This document shows positions 11,907 to 23,756 of a DNA stretch of 64,000 nt, piece after piece (position 1 is the stretch's first letter; each line of letters begins with the position of its first letter). The stretch comes from Unio delphinus (taxonomy: Eukaryota; Mollusca; Bivalvia; Unionida; Unionidae), in the NCBI GenBank assembly GCA_029339505.1, contig JAQISU010000155.1:15887501-15951500 (forward strand), in the 5' to 3' direction. Position numbers and translations under genes: made by a program. The notes beneath the pieces were generated by a model, which was given only the letters and a program-made list of their open reading frames with translations, ran no database searches and was not told the DNA's origin.

Positions 11907-13901
11907 ATGAAGGGGTACAAGAAGAGGCAGAAAATTTATTTTAAACCTGGAAATATTCCACATAACAAAGGAGTCAGATATCTGACGGATGATACTCTAC
12001 CAATTTCCAGTGCTGCATCAGTCCCAGTGACCAGAAGAATGGAAGCAGACAAGTTCTCACTGATAGCAGTGACAAAGCCGACAAATGGGTCTCTTTCATC
12101 TGCTCAGGTTCCAGACTCTAATACCAAACCGGGGTCTGCAAAAACTCTACAACCATTATCCAAATCAAAACTGGACCTGAAAAAGATAGAATTAAATGAG
12201 CAAGATGGAACACGAATCATATGCATGAAAAAAAATGTTGAAATGTGGAATGATATCATTCATCGCCATGGTCATCAATTCGACATGTGTGACAGGCCAG
12301 AGTTCCAAACTGCTGATGAAATAAAATGAGGACTTGCTTGGAAGCAGACTATGATGTGTAAAAACTGCAGTTTTAAGTCACCAGAGTACAAGTTATATGA
12401 GGAGATAAAAACAGATAAACCTGGGCCAAATCCTGCTGCTGTTAATCTGATGTTTCAAGCTGGACTACAAGATACCCCTATGGGCAACACCAGAGCTAGA
12501 TACTTGCTTGCAGCCACTGACATTCCACCACCTAGCAGATCAACTATGCAAAGAGCATCCAACATTGTAGGCAAAGCAACCGTTGAGCTCAATGAAATTG
12601 ATATGACAAACAAACTTAAACTAGTCCGACAGGTTAATGTCATGCGTGGTGTTCAGCATCCTGAACAAATAAATGTTGCTTTTGATGCCAGATATAATGC
12701 CTTTAGCTTTGGACATGAAAAGAAACCTGGCCAAAGTTCATCACAAGCTGTTGGAATTGCCTGTGAAACTGTAACAGAGAAACAGTACATAGTGGGTTGT
12801 ACAGTAGAAAACAAGCTCTGCTGGACTGGAGCATGGCTGAAGGGGAAAGGTTTTGATGTGAAATGTCCAGGAGGCCATGTTGACTGCACATCAAATCTGT
12901 CACCAGTTGCACCACATTCTAAGTATGAGATGGCAAAAGAAATTGGAAACAAATTTGTGCTGCAAGAGATTCTCATTAAACATGTAACTACAGATGGAGA
13001 TGCACAGGGTGCTGCTGGCTTCCAAGCTGCTTACAGCATTCTGCATCCAATGTGGAAAGTAGAAAGACTGTCAGACCCCATCCATCTGGGTCGTTCACAG
13101 TTCAAACGGTGCAACTCTGCAGTATTTAGTGCCGAAATGTTTCCAGGAATAACAACAAGAGAAGGAAAAAGGCTCAAACAGAAAATTATCAGTCAAGACA
13201 TCAAAGCTCGGTGCAGTTTGATCTTCAAACAACTGATGGAGGATAACAGAGGTGATGTTATAAAAGTTAAAGGTCAACTTCCACAAGTACTGGACGCCAC
13301 TCTGCGCTGTTATTCAGGGGACTGCTCAAAATGCCGGCGTTATTCCAAGGTTTGTGGGGGAGGAAGTACTAACAACTGGTGGATGCGATCAGCATACCTA
13401 GGCCCTCATAAAGTGATTTATCTTAACATGACAGAAAATGATAAGACAATCCTGTTAGAAGTTCTCAAAATGAAACTCTCCTGTGATGCTGTACAAAGAC
13501 TGCGACTGAATACAAACACACAGAAATGTGAGGCTATGAACAGATCAATCAGTGTTTCCTTACCCAAAAATTTGAACTATTCCAGAAACTTTGAGGCAAG
13601 AGTGCATTCAACAATACACAGACTCAATAATAGCTTGGGATCATCACTGAAAGCCAAGGTGACACACTTGAAAGGTCAACTGTCATCAAGGACTTTGCGA
13701 TCACTGGATACAATGGATAAACGATGCACTTACCATCAGTTGTATCAAAAGAGTCCACAAACTAGGCGACGTCTCCTAGCAAGACGAGGAAAAATGATCC
13801 AGGCTCATCTGAGGTACAGGACTCAGCAAGGCAGTAGAAAGTCTGACTACTGCAAAGGACTTCTGGACAAAAAGGATGATCACTCCTATGCACAGGTTTA
13901 G
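11907..13901 (+). pseudogene. Mutator-like transposase, copy 3, one nonsense codon
   Basis: The 1995-nt frame is broken by TGA at 12327-12329, a G-to-A change of the TGG Trp codon that follows ADEIK. The truncated product is only 140 residues. A 516-residue ORF from an internal ATG (12351) covers the rest of the catalytic region. Confidence 0.9.
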
Positions 13902-14493
13902 CCAAGGGACACTGCAGAGAGAAAAGATTGATTTAATTCCATGTGCAACATGAATGTTGTTAAAAGACACAAAAAAGAACACATGGTACAGAAGGGAAAA
14001 CTGTAGTGGGGAAATCCGTAGGTAACACAACGCATGTTATGTGCAGTTGTGTTACTTACTACCACCTGATGGGACCTATGGAGGGGTCGAAACAGTTTTT
14101 CTGACTATGAAGACACAAATAAAGAAATTAAAAAGCAAAATAAATAAATAAATAAGTAAATCAATCAATCAATCAATAAATAAATAAATCTGTAACAAAA
14201 TTCTAACATAAAATATAAATAATAAAGAATGAATGAATGAATGAATTAATGAATGCATGAAGGAAGGAAGGAAGGAAGGAAGAAAGAAAGGAAGAAAAGA
14301 ATGAATGAATGAATGAATCTAACACAGCACTTTTATACCAGCATGAATGACATACTAAAATAAAGACTACTCTCTCTTTTCTCCTCCTTACTCACTACAT
14401 CCATCCATCCATCCATCTTTCAATGCCAGGCATAATTCAACATGGATGTGGGTGGGTGTACAGGATATATAATGATACCTGTATTATTCATTG

Positions 14494-14871
14494 TTATGAT
14501 TTCAACTTCATCATGCAGTTTGGAAAGTCACCATGGCCAATGCAATGCCCATAACCTTTGCAGCACTGCCTATTATTATTGATGGAATGCGGTTCTAGAT
14601 TTAGATGATCCGCATTCACACACAAACTATTATCGCATAAATGGGATGCATCAAGCACCTTTGGAATAGTCAGACTTCTTAACTTGACCATTAATGCCAG
14701 TCTGTGGACATGCTTTTTCTTCCATGTGTTTGTCTCAGGGTCCCTATATGATAATAGGCCATATAATCCATTGGAAGTTACATTTCCAGTCCATATTCGA
14801 CAATCACTATTATGTGCTAGGACAGAATTTAAAGAAATTTTGGCTGACAAGTTTTGAAAAAAAGCCTCCAT
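14494..14871 (-). CDS. Zinc-binding-loop His-Me endonuclease, copy 3
   Basis: An intact 125-aa ORF with the SHLCDN form of the zinc block and one private change near the C-terminus (FPNCM instead of FPDCM). See 5634-6011. Confidence 0.72.
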   Translation of the reverse strand: MEAFFQNLSAKISLNSVLAHNSDCRIWTGNVTSNGLYGLLSYRDPETNTWKKKHVHRLALMVKLRSLTIPKVLDASHLCDNSLCVNADHLNLEPHSINNNRQCCKGYGHCIGHGDFPNCMMKLKS

Positions 14872-16275
14872 TGCAACTTTAATTTGGTGTAGGAATACAT
14901 TGCTGCTAATACTAATGAGTGATCTCTCCGTCAGATGCCATTTCTGTACATTTATAGGGTAAAAATAACTTTTTAAAAAAAAAAATTAAAAATTAATTTT
15001 AAAAAAAAATAATTTAATTTTTTAATTTTTTTTTAAAATTTCCAATTTCTACAGTGAATATACACCAGGTGTCAAAATTTCAGCTGTCTATCATTAATAA
15101 TAAAATTTTTATAGCATATTAAAGTTTCATCAATACTGCCTGTACAGGACATAGACCACAATTAATTTTACTATATGTTCTCTACATATATTTCTCAGTA
15201 CTGACCTTTCCACAGTGTGACAATCAATACAAATCATATGTTAATCTAAAATACCTCCAAAGATGACTTCACGGTGAAAATCTTGTCAGGGGTTGATCGG
15301 CATTTTTTTGAGCTGCAGCACTGTAAACATAGCAGCATGTAAACAGAACACATATTTCACTTCCGGATCATCACCAAGGCCTTATTACTCCATTTGCACT
15401 GTCGCCAAATTACACACTGACAACCACTCTCTCTGCTAATATTCTCAAGAATAAACAATTACCTTTAAATCCCTACCAAATATGGATCAATATAACTCTT
15501 CTATCACCACCAAAATGAGAGAGGAAAAAAGGTTCTAAAAATAGACTGGAACTACATTCTCGGGTACTGAACTGGAAGTATTAATTGTGGTGCGATTCCT
15601 AACAGGGTTAGACAATTTCACCTCAATGGACAAAACTTCCATCCATGATCAAATCAATATGTCTGAAATACTTCTGAAAAGTTTGAAGGAATTTCATCAA
15701 TGAATAGAATAGTTACAGGCTTTTAGCTGACACCACTGTAACACAAAAACCAGCCCATTCCAAATGGCCGCATGGCAAAAATGCTCAAAACTTAAAGTTT
15801 AATTGTGAGTTTATTAATCAAGATAATCACTTCAAATAAACTGTAATTAGTTTTTAGTTCTAGCAACAATCTGGAAATTACTAGAAATTAAGCTTCACTG
15901 TGAAACTTTCTTAGAAAATGTAATTTTAAAAAATGAAACATATTTTTATAAGAAAATTTAAATTTAATTTAAATTTTAATAAAAATTTGAAGCTAAAAGT
16001 TGACAAAGTTTGTTCTATGTCAAAGTCTCTCCATTCCTTTATTATAAACATCAAGGGTTTTCCTTATCAGTTGTGATGCAATAAAACCAGGGTCTGTCAA
16101 TCAAATGTAACACCCTGAAATCTGAAATCATCAAAACAAAGGTAGCTAGGGGTACTTAACACCTATATGACAATATATACAGTCATGAAGGGGAGGAACC
16201 CTTATGGTAGGCTTCCAATCAGATTGAAGAGTTGGTGCAGGAATCTAAAACCTAGCAAGCTTGCCTTTTCCTAGT

Positions 16276-16282
16276 TATAAAA
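16276..16282 (+). promoter_or_regulatory. TATA-like box upstream of transposase
   Basis: TATAAAA lies 62 nt before the ATG and is conserved before every transposase copy. It is the only good TATA match close to the gene. The promoter role is inferred from position. Confidence 0.4.
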
Positions 16283-16337
16283 CTGATGGAAAGAGGATAA
16301 TTCTTGTCATTTACATGCAGTTATTGTAACGGAAACC

Positions 16338-18332
16338 ATGAAGGGGTACAAGAAGAGGCAGAAAATTTATTTTAAACCTGGAAATATTCCACATAACAAA
16401 GGAGTCAGATATCTGACGGATGATACTCTACCAATTTCCAGTGCTGCATCAGTCCCAGTGACCAGAAGAATGGAAGCAGACGAGTTCTCACTGATAGCAG
16501 TGACAAAGCCGACAAATGGGTCTCTTTCATCTGCTCAGGTTCCAGACTCTAATACCAAATCGGGGTCTGCAAAAACTCTACAACCATTATCCAAATCAAA
16601 ACTGGACCTGAAAAAGATAGAATTAAATGAGCAAGATGGAACACGAATCATATGCATGAAAAAAAATGTTGAAATGTGGAATGATATCATTCATCGCCAT
16701 GGTCATCAATTCGACATGTGTGACAGGCCAGAGTTCCAAACTGCTGATGAAATAAAATGGGGACTTGCTTGGAAGCAGACTATGATGTGTAAAAACTGCA
16801 GTTTTAAGTCACCAGAGTACAAGTTATATGAGGAGATAAAAACAGATAAACCTGGGCCAAATCCTGCTGCTGTTAATCTGATGTTTCAAGCTGGACTACA
16901 AGATACCCCTATGGGCAACACCAGAGCTAGATACTTGCTTGCAGCCACTGACATTCCACCACCTAGCAGATCAACTATGCAAAGAGCATTCAACATTGTA
17001 GGCAAAGCAACCGTTGAGCTCAATGAAATTGATATGACAAACAAACTTAAACTAGTCCGACAGGTTAATGTCATGCGTGGTGTTCAGCATCCTGAACAAA
17101 TAAATGTTGCTTTTGATGCCAGATATAATGCCTTTAGCTTTGGACATGAAAAGAAACCTGGCCAAAGTTCATCACAAGCTGTTGGAATTGCCTGTGAAAC
17201 TGTAACAGAGAAACAGTACATAGTGGGTTGTACAGTAGAAAACAAGCTCTGCTGGACTGGAGCATGGCTGAAGGGGAAAGGTTTTGATGTGAAATGTCCA
17301 GGAGGCCATGTTGACTGCACATCAAATCTGTCACCAGTTGCACCACATTCTGAGTATGAGATGGCAAAAGAAATTGGAAACAAATTTGTGCTGCAAGAGA
17401 TTCTCATTAAACATGTAACTACAGATGGAGATGCACAGGGTGCTGCTGGCTTCCAAGCTGCTTACAGCATTCTGCATCCAATGTGGAAAGTAGAAAGACT
17501 GTCAGACCCCATCCATCTGGGTCGTTCACAGTTCAAACGGTGCAACTCTGCAGTATTTAGTGCCGAAATGTTTCCAGGAATAACAACAAGAGAAGGAAAA
17601 AGGCTCAAACAGAAAATTATCAGTCAAGACATCAAAGCTCGGTGCAGTTTGATCTTCAAACAACTGATGGAGGATAACAGAGGTGATGTTATAAAAATTA
17701 AAGGTCAACTTCCACAAGTACTGGATGCCACTCTGCGCTGTTATTCAGGGGACTGCTCAAAATGCCGGCGTTATTCCAAGGTTTGTGGGGGAGGAAGTAC
17801 TAACAACTGGTGGATGCGATCAGCATACCTAGGCCCTCATAAAGTGACTTATCTTAACATGACAGAAAATGATAAGACAATCCTGTTAGAAGTTCTCAAA
17901 ATGAAACTCTCCTGTGATGCTGTACAAAGACTGCGACTGAATACAAACACACAGAAATGTGAGGCTATGAACAGATCAATCAGTGTTTCCTTACCCAAAA
18001 ATGTGAACTATTCCAGAAACTTTGAGGCAAGAGTGCATTCAACAATACACAGACTCAATAATAGCTTGGGATCATCACTGAAAGCCAAGGTGACACACTT
18101 GAAAGGTCAACTGTCATCAAGGACTTTGCGATCACTGGATACAATGGATAAACGATGCACTTACCATCAGTTGTATCAAAAGAGTCCACAAACTAGGCGA
18201 CGTCTCCTAGCAAGACGAGGAAAAATGATCCAGGCTCATCTGAGGTACAGGACTCAGCAAGGCAGTAGAAAGTCTGACTACTGCAAAGGACTTCTGGACA
18301 AAAAGGATGATCACTCCTATGCACAGGTTTAG
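16338..18332 (+). CDS. Mutator-like transposase, copy 4 (intact, 664 aa)
   Basis: This is the only full-length open copy in the window. The N-terminal 110 residues are basic and low in complexity. Residues of about 115-480 match the invertebrate Mutator-like transposase domain as I know it: HRHGHQFDM, CKNCSFKSPEYKLYEE, MGNTRARYLLAATDIPPPSR, and VAFDARYNAFSFGHEKK with an acidic residue near 260. The TTDGDAQG block near 362 and the HLGRSQFKRCN segment follow. A Cys cluster (CYSGDCSKCRRYSKVC, near 465) may bind zinc. The last 120 residues are basic with RRRLLARRGK. The Asp near 260 and Asp near 362 are my guess for catalytic residues. The ATG was chosen because all copies share it, with stops upstream. 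It should mobilise elements of this family in the nucleus. Confidence 0.88.
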   Translation: MKGYKKRQKIYFKPGNIPHNKGVRYLTDDTLPISSAASVPVTRRMEADEFSLIAVTKPTNGSLSSAQVPDSNTKSGSAKTLQPLSKSKLDLKKIELNEQDGTRIICMKKNVEMWNDIIHRHGHQFDMCDRPEFQTADEIKWGLAWKQTMMCKNCSFKSPEYKLYEEIKTDKPGPNPAAVNLMFQAGLQDTPMGNTRARYLLAATDIPPPSRSTMQRAFNIVGKATVELNEIDMTNKLKLVRQVNVMRGVQHPEQINVAFDARYNAFSFGHEKKPGQSSSQAVGIACETVTEKQYIVGCTVENKLCWTGAWLKGKGFDVKCPGGHVDCTSNLSPVAPHSEYEMAKEIGNKFVLQEILIKHVTTDGDAQGAAGFQAAYSILHPMWKVERLSDPIHLGRSQFKRCNSAVFSAEMFPGITTREGKRLKQKIISQDIKARCSLIFKQLMEDNRGDVIKIKGQLPQVLDATLRCYSGDCSKCRRYSKVCGGGSTNNWWMRSAYLGPHKVTYLNMTENDKTILLEVLKMKLSCDAVQRLRLNTNTQKCEAMNRSISVSLPKNVNYSRNFEARVHSTIHRLNNSLGSSLKAKVTHLKGQLSSRTLRSLDTMDKRCTYHQLYQKSPQTRRRLLARRGKMIQAHLRYRTQQGSRKSDYCKGLLDKKDDHSYAQV

Positions 18333-18924
18333 CCAAGGGACACTGCAGAGAGTAAAGATTGATTTAATTCCATGTGCAACATGAATGTTGTTAAAAGACA
18401 CAAAAAAGAACACATGGTACAGAAGGGAAAACTGTAGTGGGGAAATCCGTAGGTAACACAACGCATGTTATGTGCAGTTGTGTTACTTACTACCACCTGA
18501 TGAGACCTATGGAGGGGTCGAAACAGTTTTTCTGACTATGAAGACACAAATAAAGAAATTAAAAAGCAAAATAAATAAATAAATAAGTAAATCAATCAAT
18601 CAATCAATAAATAAATAAATCTGTAACAAAATTCTAACATAAAATATAAATAATATAGAATGAATGAATGAATGAATTAATGAATGCATGAAGGAAGGAA
18701 GGAAGGAAGGAAGAAAGAAAGGAAGAAAAGAATGAATGAATGAATGAATCTAACACAGCACTTTTATACCAGCATGAATGACATACTAAAATAAAGACTA
18801 CTCTCTCTTTTCTCCTCCTTACTCACTACATCCATCCATCCATCCATCTTTCAATGCCAGGCATAATTCAACATGGATGTGGGTGGGTGTACAGGATATA
18901 TCATGATACCTGTATTATTCATTG
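18333..18924 (+). repeat. 3' non-coding segment of the unit: hammerhead-like motif, AATAAA and microsatellites
   Basis: No gene is seen. After the hammerhead-like motif (18497) and AATAAA come AAAT/CAAT runs, a (GAAT)n tract, (GAAG)n, (GAAT)n again, a CTCTCTCTTTTCTCC stretch and (CATC)n. Equivalent segments are 613-1204, 5046-5633, 9473-10063, 13902-14493, 22788-23378 and 27243-27833. They separate the two convergent genes. Confidence 0.85.
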
Positions 18925-19281
18925 TTATGATTTCAACTTCATCATGCAGTCTGGAAAGTCACCATGGCCAATGCAATGCCCATGACCTTTGCAGCACTGC
19001 CTATTATTATTGATGGAATGCGGTTCTAGATTTAGATGATCCGCATTCACACACAAACTATTATCGCATAAATGGGATGCATCAAGCACCTTTGGAATAG
19101 TCAGACTTCTTAACTTGACCATTAATGCCAGTCTGTGGACATGCTTTTTCTTCCATGTGTTTGTCTCAGGGTCCCTATATGATAATAGGCCATATAATCC
19201 ATTGGAAGTTACATTTCCAGTCCATATTCGACAATCACTATTATGTGCTAGGACAGAATTTAAAGAAATTTTGGCTGACAA
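18925..19281 (-). pseudogene. Zinc-binding-loop His-Me endonuclease, copy 4, N-terminal frameshift
   Basis: One A is missing from the A-run just inside the gene (GTTTTGAAAAAAGCC here, seven A in other copies). The usual ATG is therefore out of frame with the rest. The frame is otherwise open with the SHLCDN block. A product would have to start at a non-ATG codon or at an internal Met that loses the N-terminal Cys. This lesion sits in the unit whose transposase is intact. Confidence 0.7.
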
Positions 19282-19319
19282 GTTTTGAAAAAAGCCTCCA
19301 TTGCAACTTTAATTTGGTG

Positions 19320-20793
19320 TAGGAATACATTGCTGCTAATACTAATGAGTGATCTCTCCGTCAGATGCCATTTCTGTACATTTATAGGGTAAAAATAACT
19401 TTAAAAAAAAAAAAAAAAAAAATTAATTTTAAAAAAAATTAATTTAATTTTTAATTTTTTTTTTCATTTCCAATTTCTACAGTGAATATACACCAGGTGT
19501 CAAAATTTCAGCTGTCTATCATTAATAATAAAAATTTTATAGCATATTAAAGTTTCATCAATACTGCCTGTACAGGACATAGACCACAATTAATTTTACT
19601 ATATGTTCTCTACATATATTTCTCAGTACTGACCTTTCCACAGTGTGACAATCAATACAAATCATATGTTAATCTAAAATACCTCCAAAGATGACTTCAC
19701 GATGACAATCTTGTCAGGGGTTGATCGGCATTTTTTTGAGCTGCAGCACTGTAAACATAGCAGCATGTAAACAGAACACATATTTCACTTCCGGATCATC
19801 ACCAAGGCCTTATTACTCCATTTGCACTGTCGCCAAATTACACACTGACAACCACTCTCTCTGCTCATATTCTCAAGAATAAACAATTACCTTAAAATCC
19901 CTACCAAATATGGATCAATATAACTCTTCTATCACCACCAAAATGAGAGCGGAATAAAGGTTCTAAAAATAGACTGGAACAAAAAAGGTTCTAAAAATAG
20001 ACTGGAACTACATTCTCGGGTACTGAACTGGAAGTATTAATTGTGGTGCGATTCCTAACAGGGTTAGACAATTTCACCTCAATGGACAAAACTTCCATCC
20101 ATGATCAAATCAATATGTCTGAAATACTTCTGAAAAGTTTGAAGGAATTTCATCAATGAATAGAATAGTTACAGGCTTTTAGCTGACACCACTGTAACAC
20201 AAAAACCAGCCCATTCCAAATGGCCGCATGGCAAAAATGCTCAAAACTTAAAGTTTAATTGTGAGTTTATTAATCAAGATAATCACTTCAAATAAACTGT
20301 AATTAGTTTTTAGTTCTAGCAACAATCTGGAAATTACTAGAAATTAAGCTTCACTGTGAAACTTTCTTAGAAAATGTAATTTTAAAAAATGAAACATATT
20401 TTTATAAGAAAATTTAAATTTAATTTAAATTTTAATAAAAATTTGAAGCTAAAAGTTGACAAAGTTTGTTCTATGTCAAAGTCTCTCCATTCCTTTATTA
20501 TAAACATCAAGGGTTTTCCTTATCAGTTGTGATGCAATAAAACCAGGGTCTGTCAATCAAATGTAACACCCTGAAATCTGAAATCATCAAAACAAAGGTA
20601 GCTAGGGGTACTTAACACCTATATGACAATATATACAGTCATGAAGGGGAGGAACCCTTATGGTAGGCTTCCAATCAGATTGAAGAGTTGGTGCAGGAAT
20701 CTAAAACCTAGCAAGCTTGCCTTTTCCTAGTTATAAAACTGATGGAAAGAGGATAATTCTTGTCATTTACATGCAGTTATTGTAACGGAAACC
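19320..20793. repeat. AT-rich non-coding segment of the unit (transposase 5' side)
   Basis: No ORF of interest is seen. It contains an A-run/T-run block able to form long A:T hairpins (about 19400-19465), a conserved CACTTCCGGATCATCACC segment, and the TTTAAATTTAATTTAAATTT palindrome-rich block near 20412-20433. Equivalent segments: 1583-3050, 6012-7477, 10442-11906, 14872-16337, 23757-25248 and 28212-28964. Confidence 0.8.
19953..20008 (+). repeat. 28-bp internal duplication marking the right-hand units
   Basis: Two adjacent 28-nt copies ending in AGACTGGAAC. Units further left have a single copy. The same duplication occurs at 24408-24463 and 28863-28918. It accounts for the longer period (about 4455 instead of about 4430) of the last units. 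Confidence 0.9.
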
Positions 20794-22787
20794 ATGAAGG
20801 GGTACAAGAAGAGGCAGAAAATTTATTTTAAACCTGGAAATATTCCACATAACAAAGGAGTCAGATATCTGACGGATGATACTCTACCAATTTCCAGTGC
20901 TTCATCAGTCCCAGTGACCAGAAGAATGGAAGCAGACAAGTTCTCACTGATAGCAGTGACAAAGCCGACAAATGGGTCTCTTTCATCTGCTCAGGTTCCA
21001 GACTCTAATACCAAATCGGGGTCTGCAAAACTCTACAACCATTATCCAAATCAAAACTGGACCTGAAAAAGATAGAATTAAATGAGCAAGATGGAACACG
21101 AATCATATGCATGAAAAAAAATGTTGAAATGTGGAATGATATCATTCATCGCCATGGTCATCAATTCGACATGTGTGACAGGCCAGAGTTCCAAATTGCT
21201 GATGAAATAAAATGGGTACTTGCTTGGAAGCAGACTATGATGTGTAAAAACTGCAGTTTTAAGTCACCAGAGTACAAGTTATATGAGGAGATAAAAACAG
21301 ATAAACCTGGGCCAAATCCTGCTGCTGTTAATCTGATGTTTCAAGCTGGACTACAAGATACCCCTATGGGCAACACCAGAGCTAGATACTTGCTTGCAGC
21401 CACTGACATTCCACCACCTAGCAGATCAACTATGCAAAGAGCATCCAACATTGTAGGCAAAGCAACCGTTGAGCTCAATGAAATTGATATGACAAACAAA
21501 CTTAAACTAGTCCGACAGGTTAATGTCATGCGTGGTGTTCAGCATCCTGAACAAATAAATGTTGCTTTTGATGCCAGATATAATGCCTTTAGCTTTGGAC
21601 ATGAAAAGAAACCTGGCCAAAGTTCATCACAAGCTGTTGGAATTGCCTGTGAAACTGTAACAGAGAAACAGTACATAGTGGGTTGTACAGTAGAAAACAA
21701 GCTCTGCTGGACTGGAGCATGGCTGAAGGGGAAAGGTTTTGATGTGAAATGTCCAGGAGGCCATGTTGACTGCACATCAAATCTGTCACCAGTTGCACCA
21801 CATTCTGAGTATGAGATGGCAAAAGAAATTGGAAACAAATTTGTGCTGCAAGAGATTCTCATTAAACATGTAACTACAGATGGAGATGCGCAGGGTGCTG
21901 CTGGCTTCCAAGCTGCTTACAACATTCTGCATCCAATGTGGAAAGCAGAAAGACTGTCAGACCCCATCCATCTGGGTCGTTCACAGTTCAAACGGTGCAA
22001 CTCTGCAGTATTTAGTGCCGAAATGTTTCCAGGAATAACAACAAGAGAAGGAAAAAGGCTCAAACAGAAAATTATCAGTCAAGACATCAAAGCTCGGTGC
22101 AGTTTGATCTTCAAACAACTGATGGAGGATAACAGAGGTGATGTTATAAAAATTAAAGGTCAACTTCCACAAGTACTGGATGCCACTCTGCGCTGTTATT
22201 CAGGGGACTGCTCAAAATGCCGGCGTTATTCCAAGGTTTGTGGGGGAGGAAGTACTAACAACTGGTGGATGCGATCAGCATACCTAGGCCCTCATAAAGT
22301 GACTTATCTTAACATGACAGAAAATGATAAGACAATCCTGTTAGAAGTTCTCAAAATGAAACTCTCCTGTGATGCTGTACAAAGACTGCGACTGAATACA
22401 AACACACCGAAATGTGAGGCTATGAACAGATCAATCAGTGTTTCCTTACCCAAAAATGTGAACTATTCCAGAAACTTTGAGGCAAGAGTGCATTCAACAA
22501 TACACAGACTCAATAATAGCTTGGGATCATCACTGAAAGCCAAGGTGACACACTTGAAAGGTCAACTGTCATCAAGGACTTTGCGATCACTGGATACAAT
22601 GGATAAACGATGAACTTACCATCAGTTGTATCAAAAGAGTCCACAAACTAGGCGACGTCTCCTAGCAAGACGAGGAAAAATGATCCAGGCTCATCTGAGG
22701 TACAGGACTCAGCAAGGCAGTAGAAAGTCTGACTACTGCAAAGGACTTCTGGACAAAAAGGATGATCACTCCTATGCACAGGTTTAG
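20794..22787 (+). pseudogene. Mutator-like transposase, copy 5, frameshift plus nonsense
   Basis: One A is deleted from an A-run (21027-21030), ending the first frame after 90 residues. A 500-residue ORF from 21111 continues the normal frame until TGA at 22611-22613, where the intact copy has TGC. Both lesions are shared with copy 6, so they predate the duplication that made the two copies. Confidence 0.92.
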
Positions 22788-23378
22788 CCAAGGGACACTG
22801 CAGAGAGAAAAGATTGATTTAATTCCATGTGCAACATGAATGTTGTTAAAAGACACAAAAAAGAACACATGGTACAGAAGGGAAAACTGTAGTGGGGAAA
22901 TCCGTAGGTAACACAACGCATGTTATGTGCAGTTGTGTTACTTACTACCACCTGATGAGACCTATGGAGGGGTCGAAACAGTTTTTCTGACTATGAAGAC
23001 ACAAATAAAGAAATTATAAAGCAAAATAATAAATAAATAAGTAAATCAATCAATCAATCAATAAATAAATAAATCTGTAACAAAATTCTAACATAAAATA
23101 TAAATAATATAGAATGAATGAATGAATGAATTAATGAATGCATGAAGGAAGGAAGGAAGGAAGGAAGAAAGAAAGGAAGAAAAGAATGAATGAATGAATG
23201 AATCTAACACAGCACTTTTATACCAGCATGAATGACATACTAAAATAAAGACTACTCTCTCTTTTCTCCTCCTTACTCACTACATCCATCCATCCATCCA
23301 TCTTTCAATGCCAGGCATAATTCAACATGGATGTGGGTGGGTGTACAGGATATATCATGATACCTGTATTATTCATTG

Positions 23379-23756
23379 TTATGATTTCAACTTCATCATG
23401 CAGTCTGGAAAGTCACCATGGCCAATGCAATGCCCATGACCTTTGCAGCACTGCCTATTATTATTGATGGAATGCGGTTCTAGATTTAGATGATCCGCAT
23501 TCACACACAAACTATTATCGCATAAATGGGATGCATGAAGCACCTTTGGAATAGTCAGACTTCTTAACTTGACCATTAATGCCAGTCTGTGGACATGCTT
23601 TTTCTTCCATGTGTTTGTCTCAGGGTCCCTATATGATAATAGGCCATATAATCCATTGGAAGTTACATTTCCAGTCCATATTCGACAATCACTATTATGT
23701 GCTAGGACAGAATTTAAAGAAATTTTGGCTGACAAGTTTTGAAAAAAAGCCTCCAT
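23379..23756 (-). CDS. Zinc-binding-loop His-Me endonuclease, copy 5
   Basis: An intact 125-aa ORF. It has HASHLCDN (His replacing Asp just before the zinc block), shared only with copy 6. See 5634-6011. Confidence 0.72.
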   Translation of the reverse strand: MEAFFQNLSAKISLNSVLAHNSDCRIWTGNVTSNGLYGLLSYRDPETNTWKKKHVHRLALMVKLRSLTIPKVLHASHLCDNSLCVNADHLNLEPHSINNNRQCCKGHGHCIGHGDFPDCMMKLKS

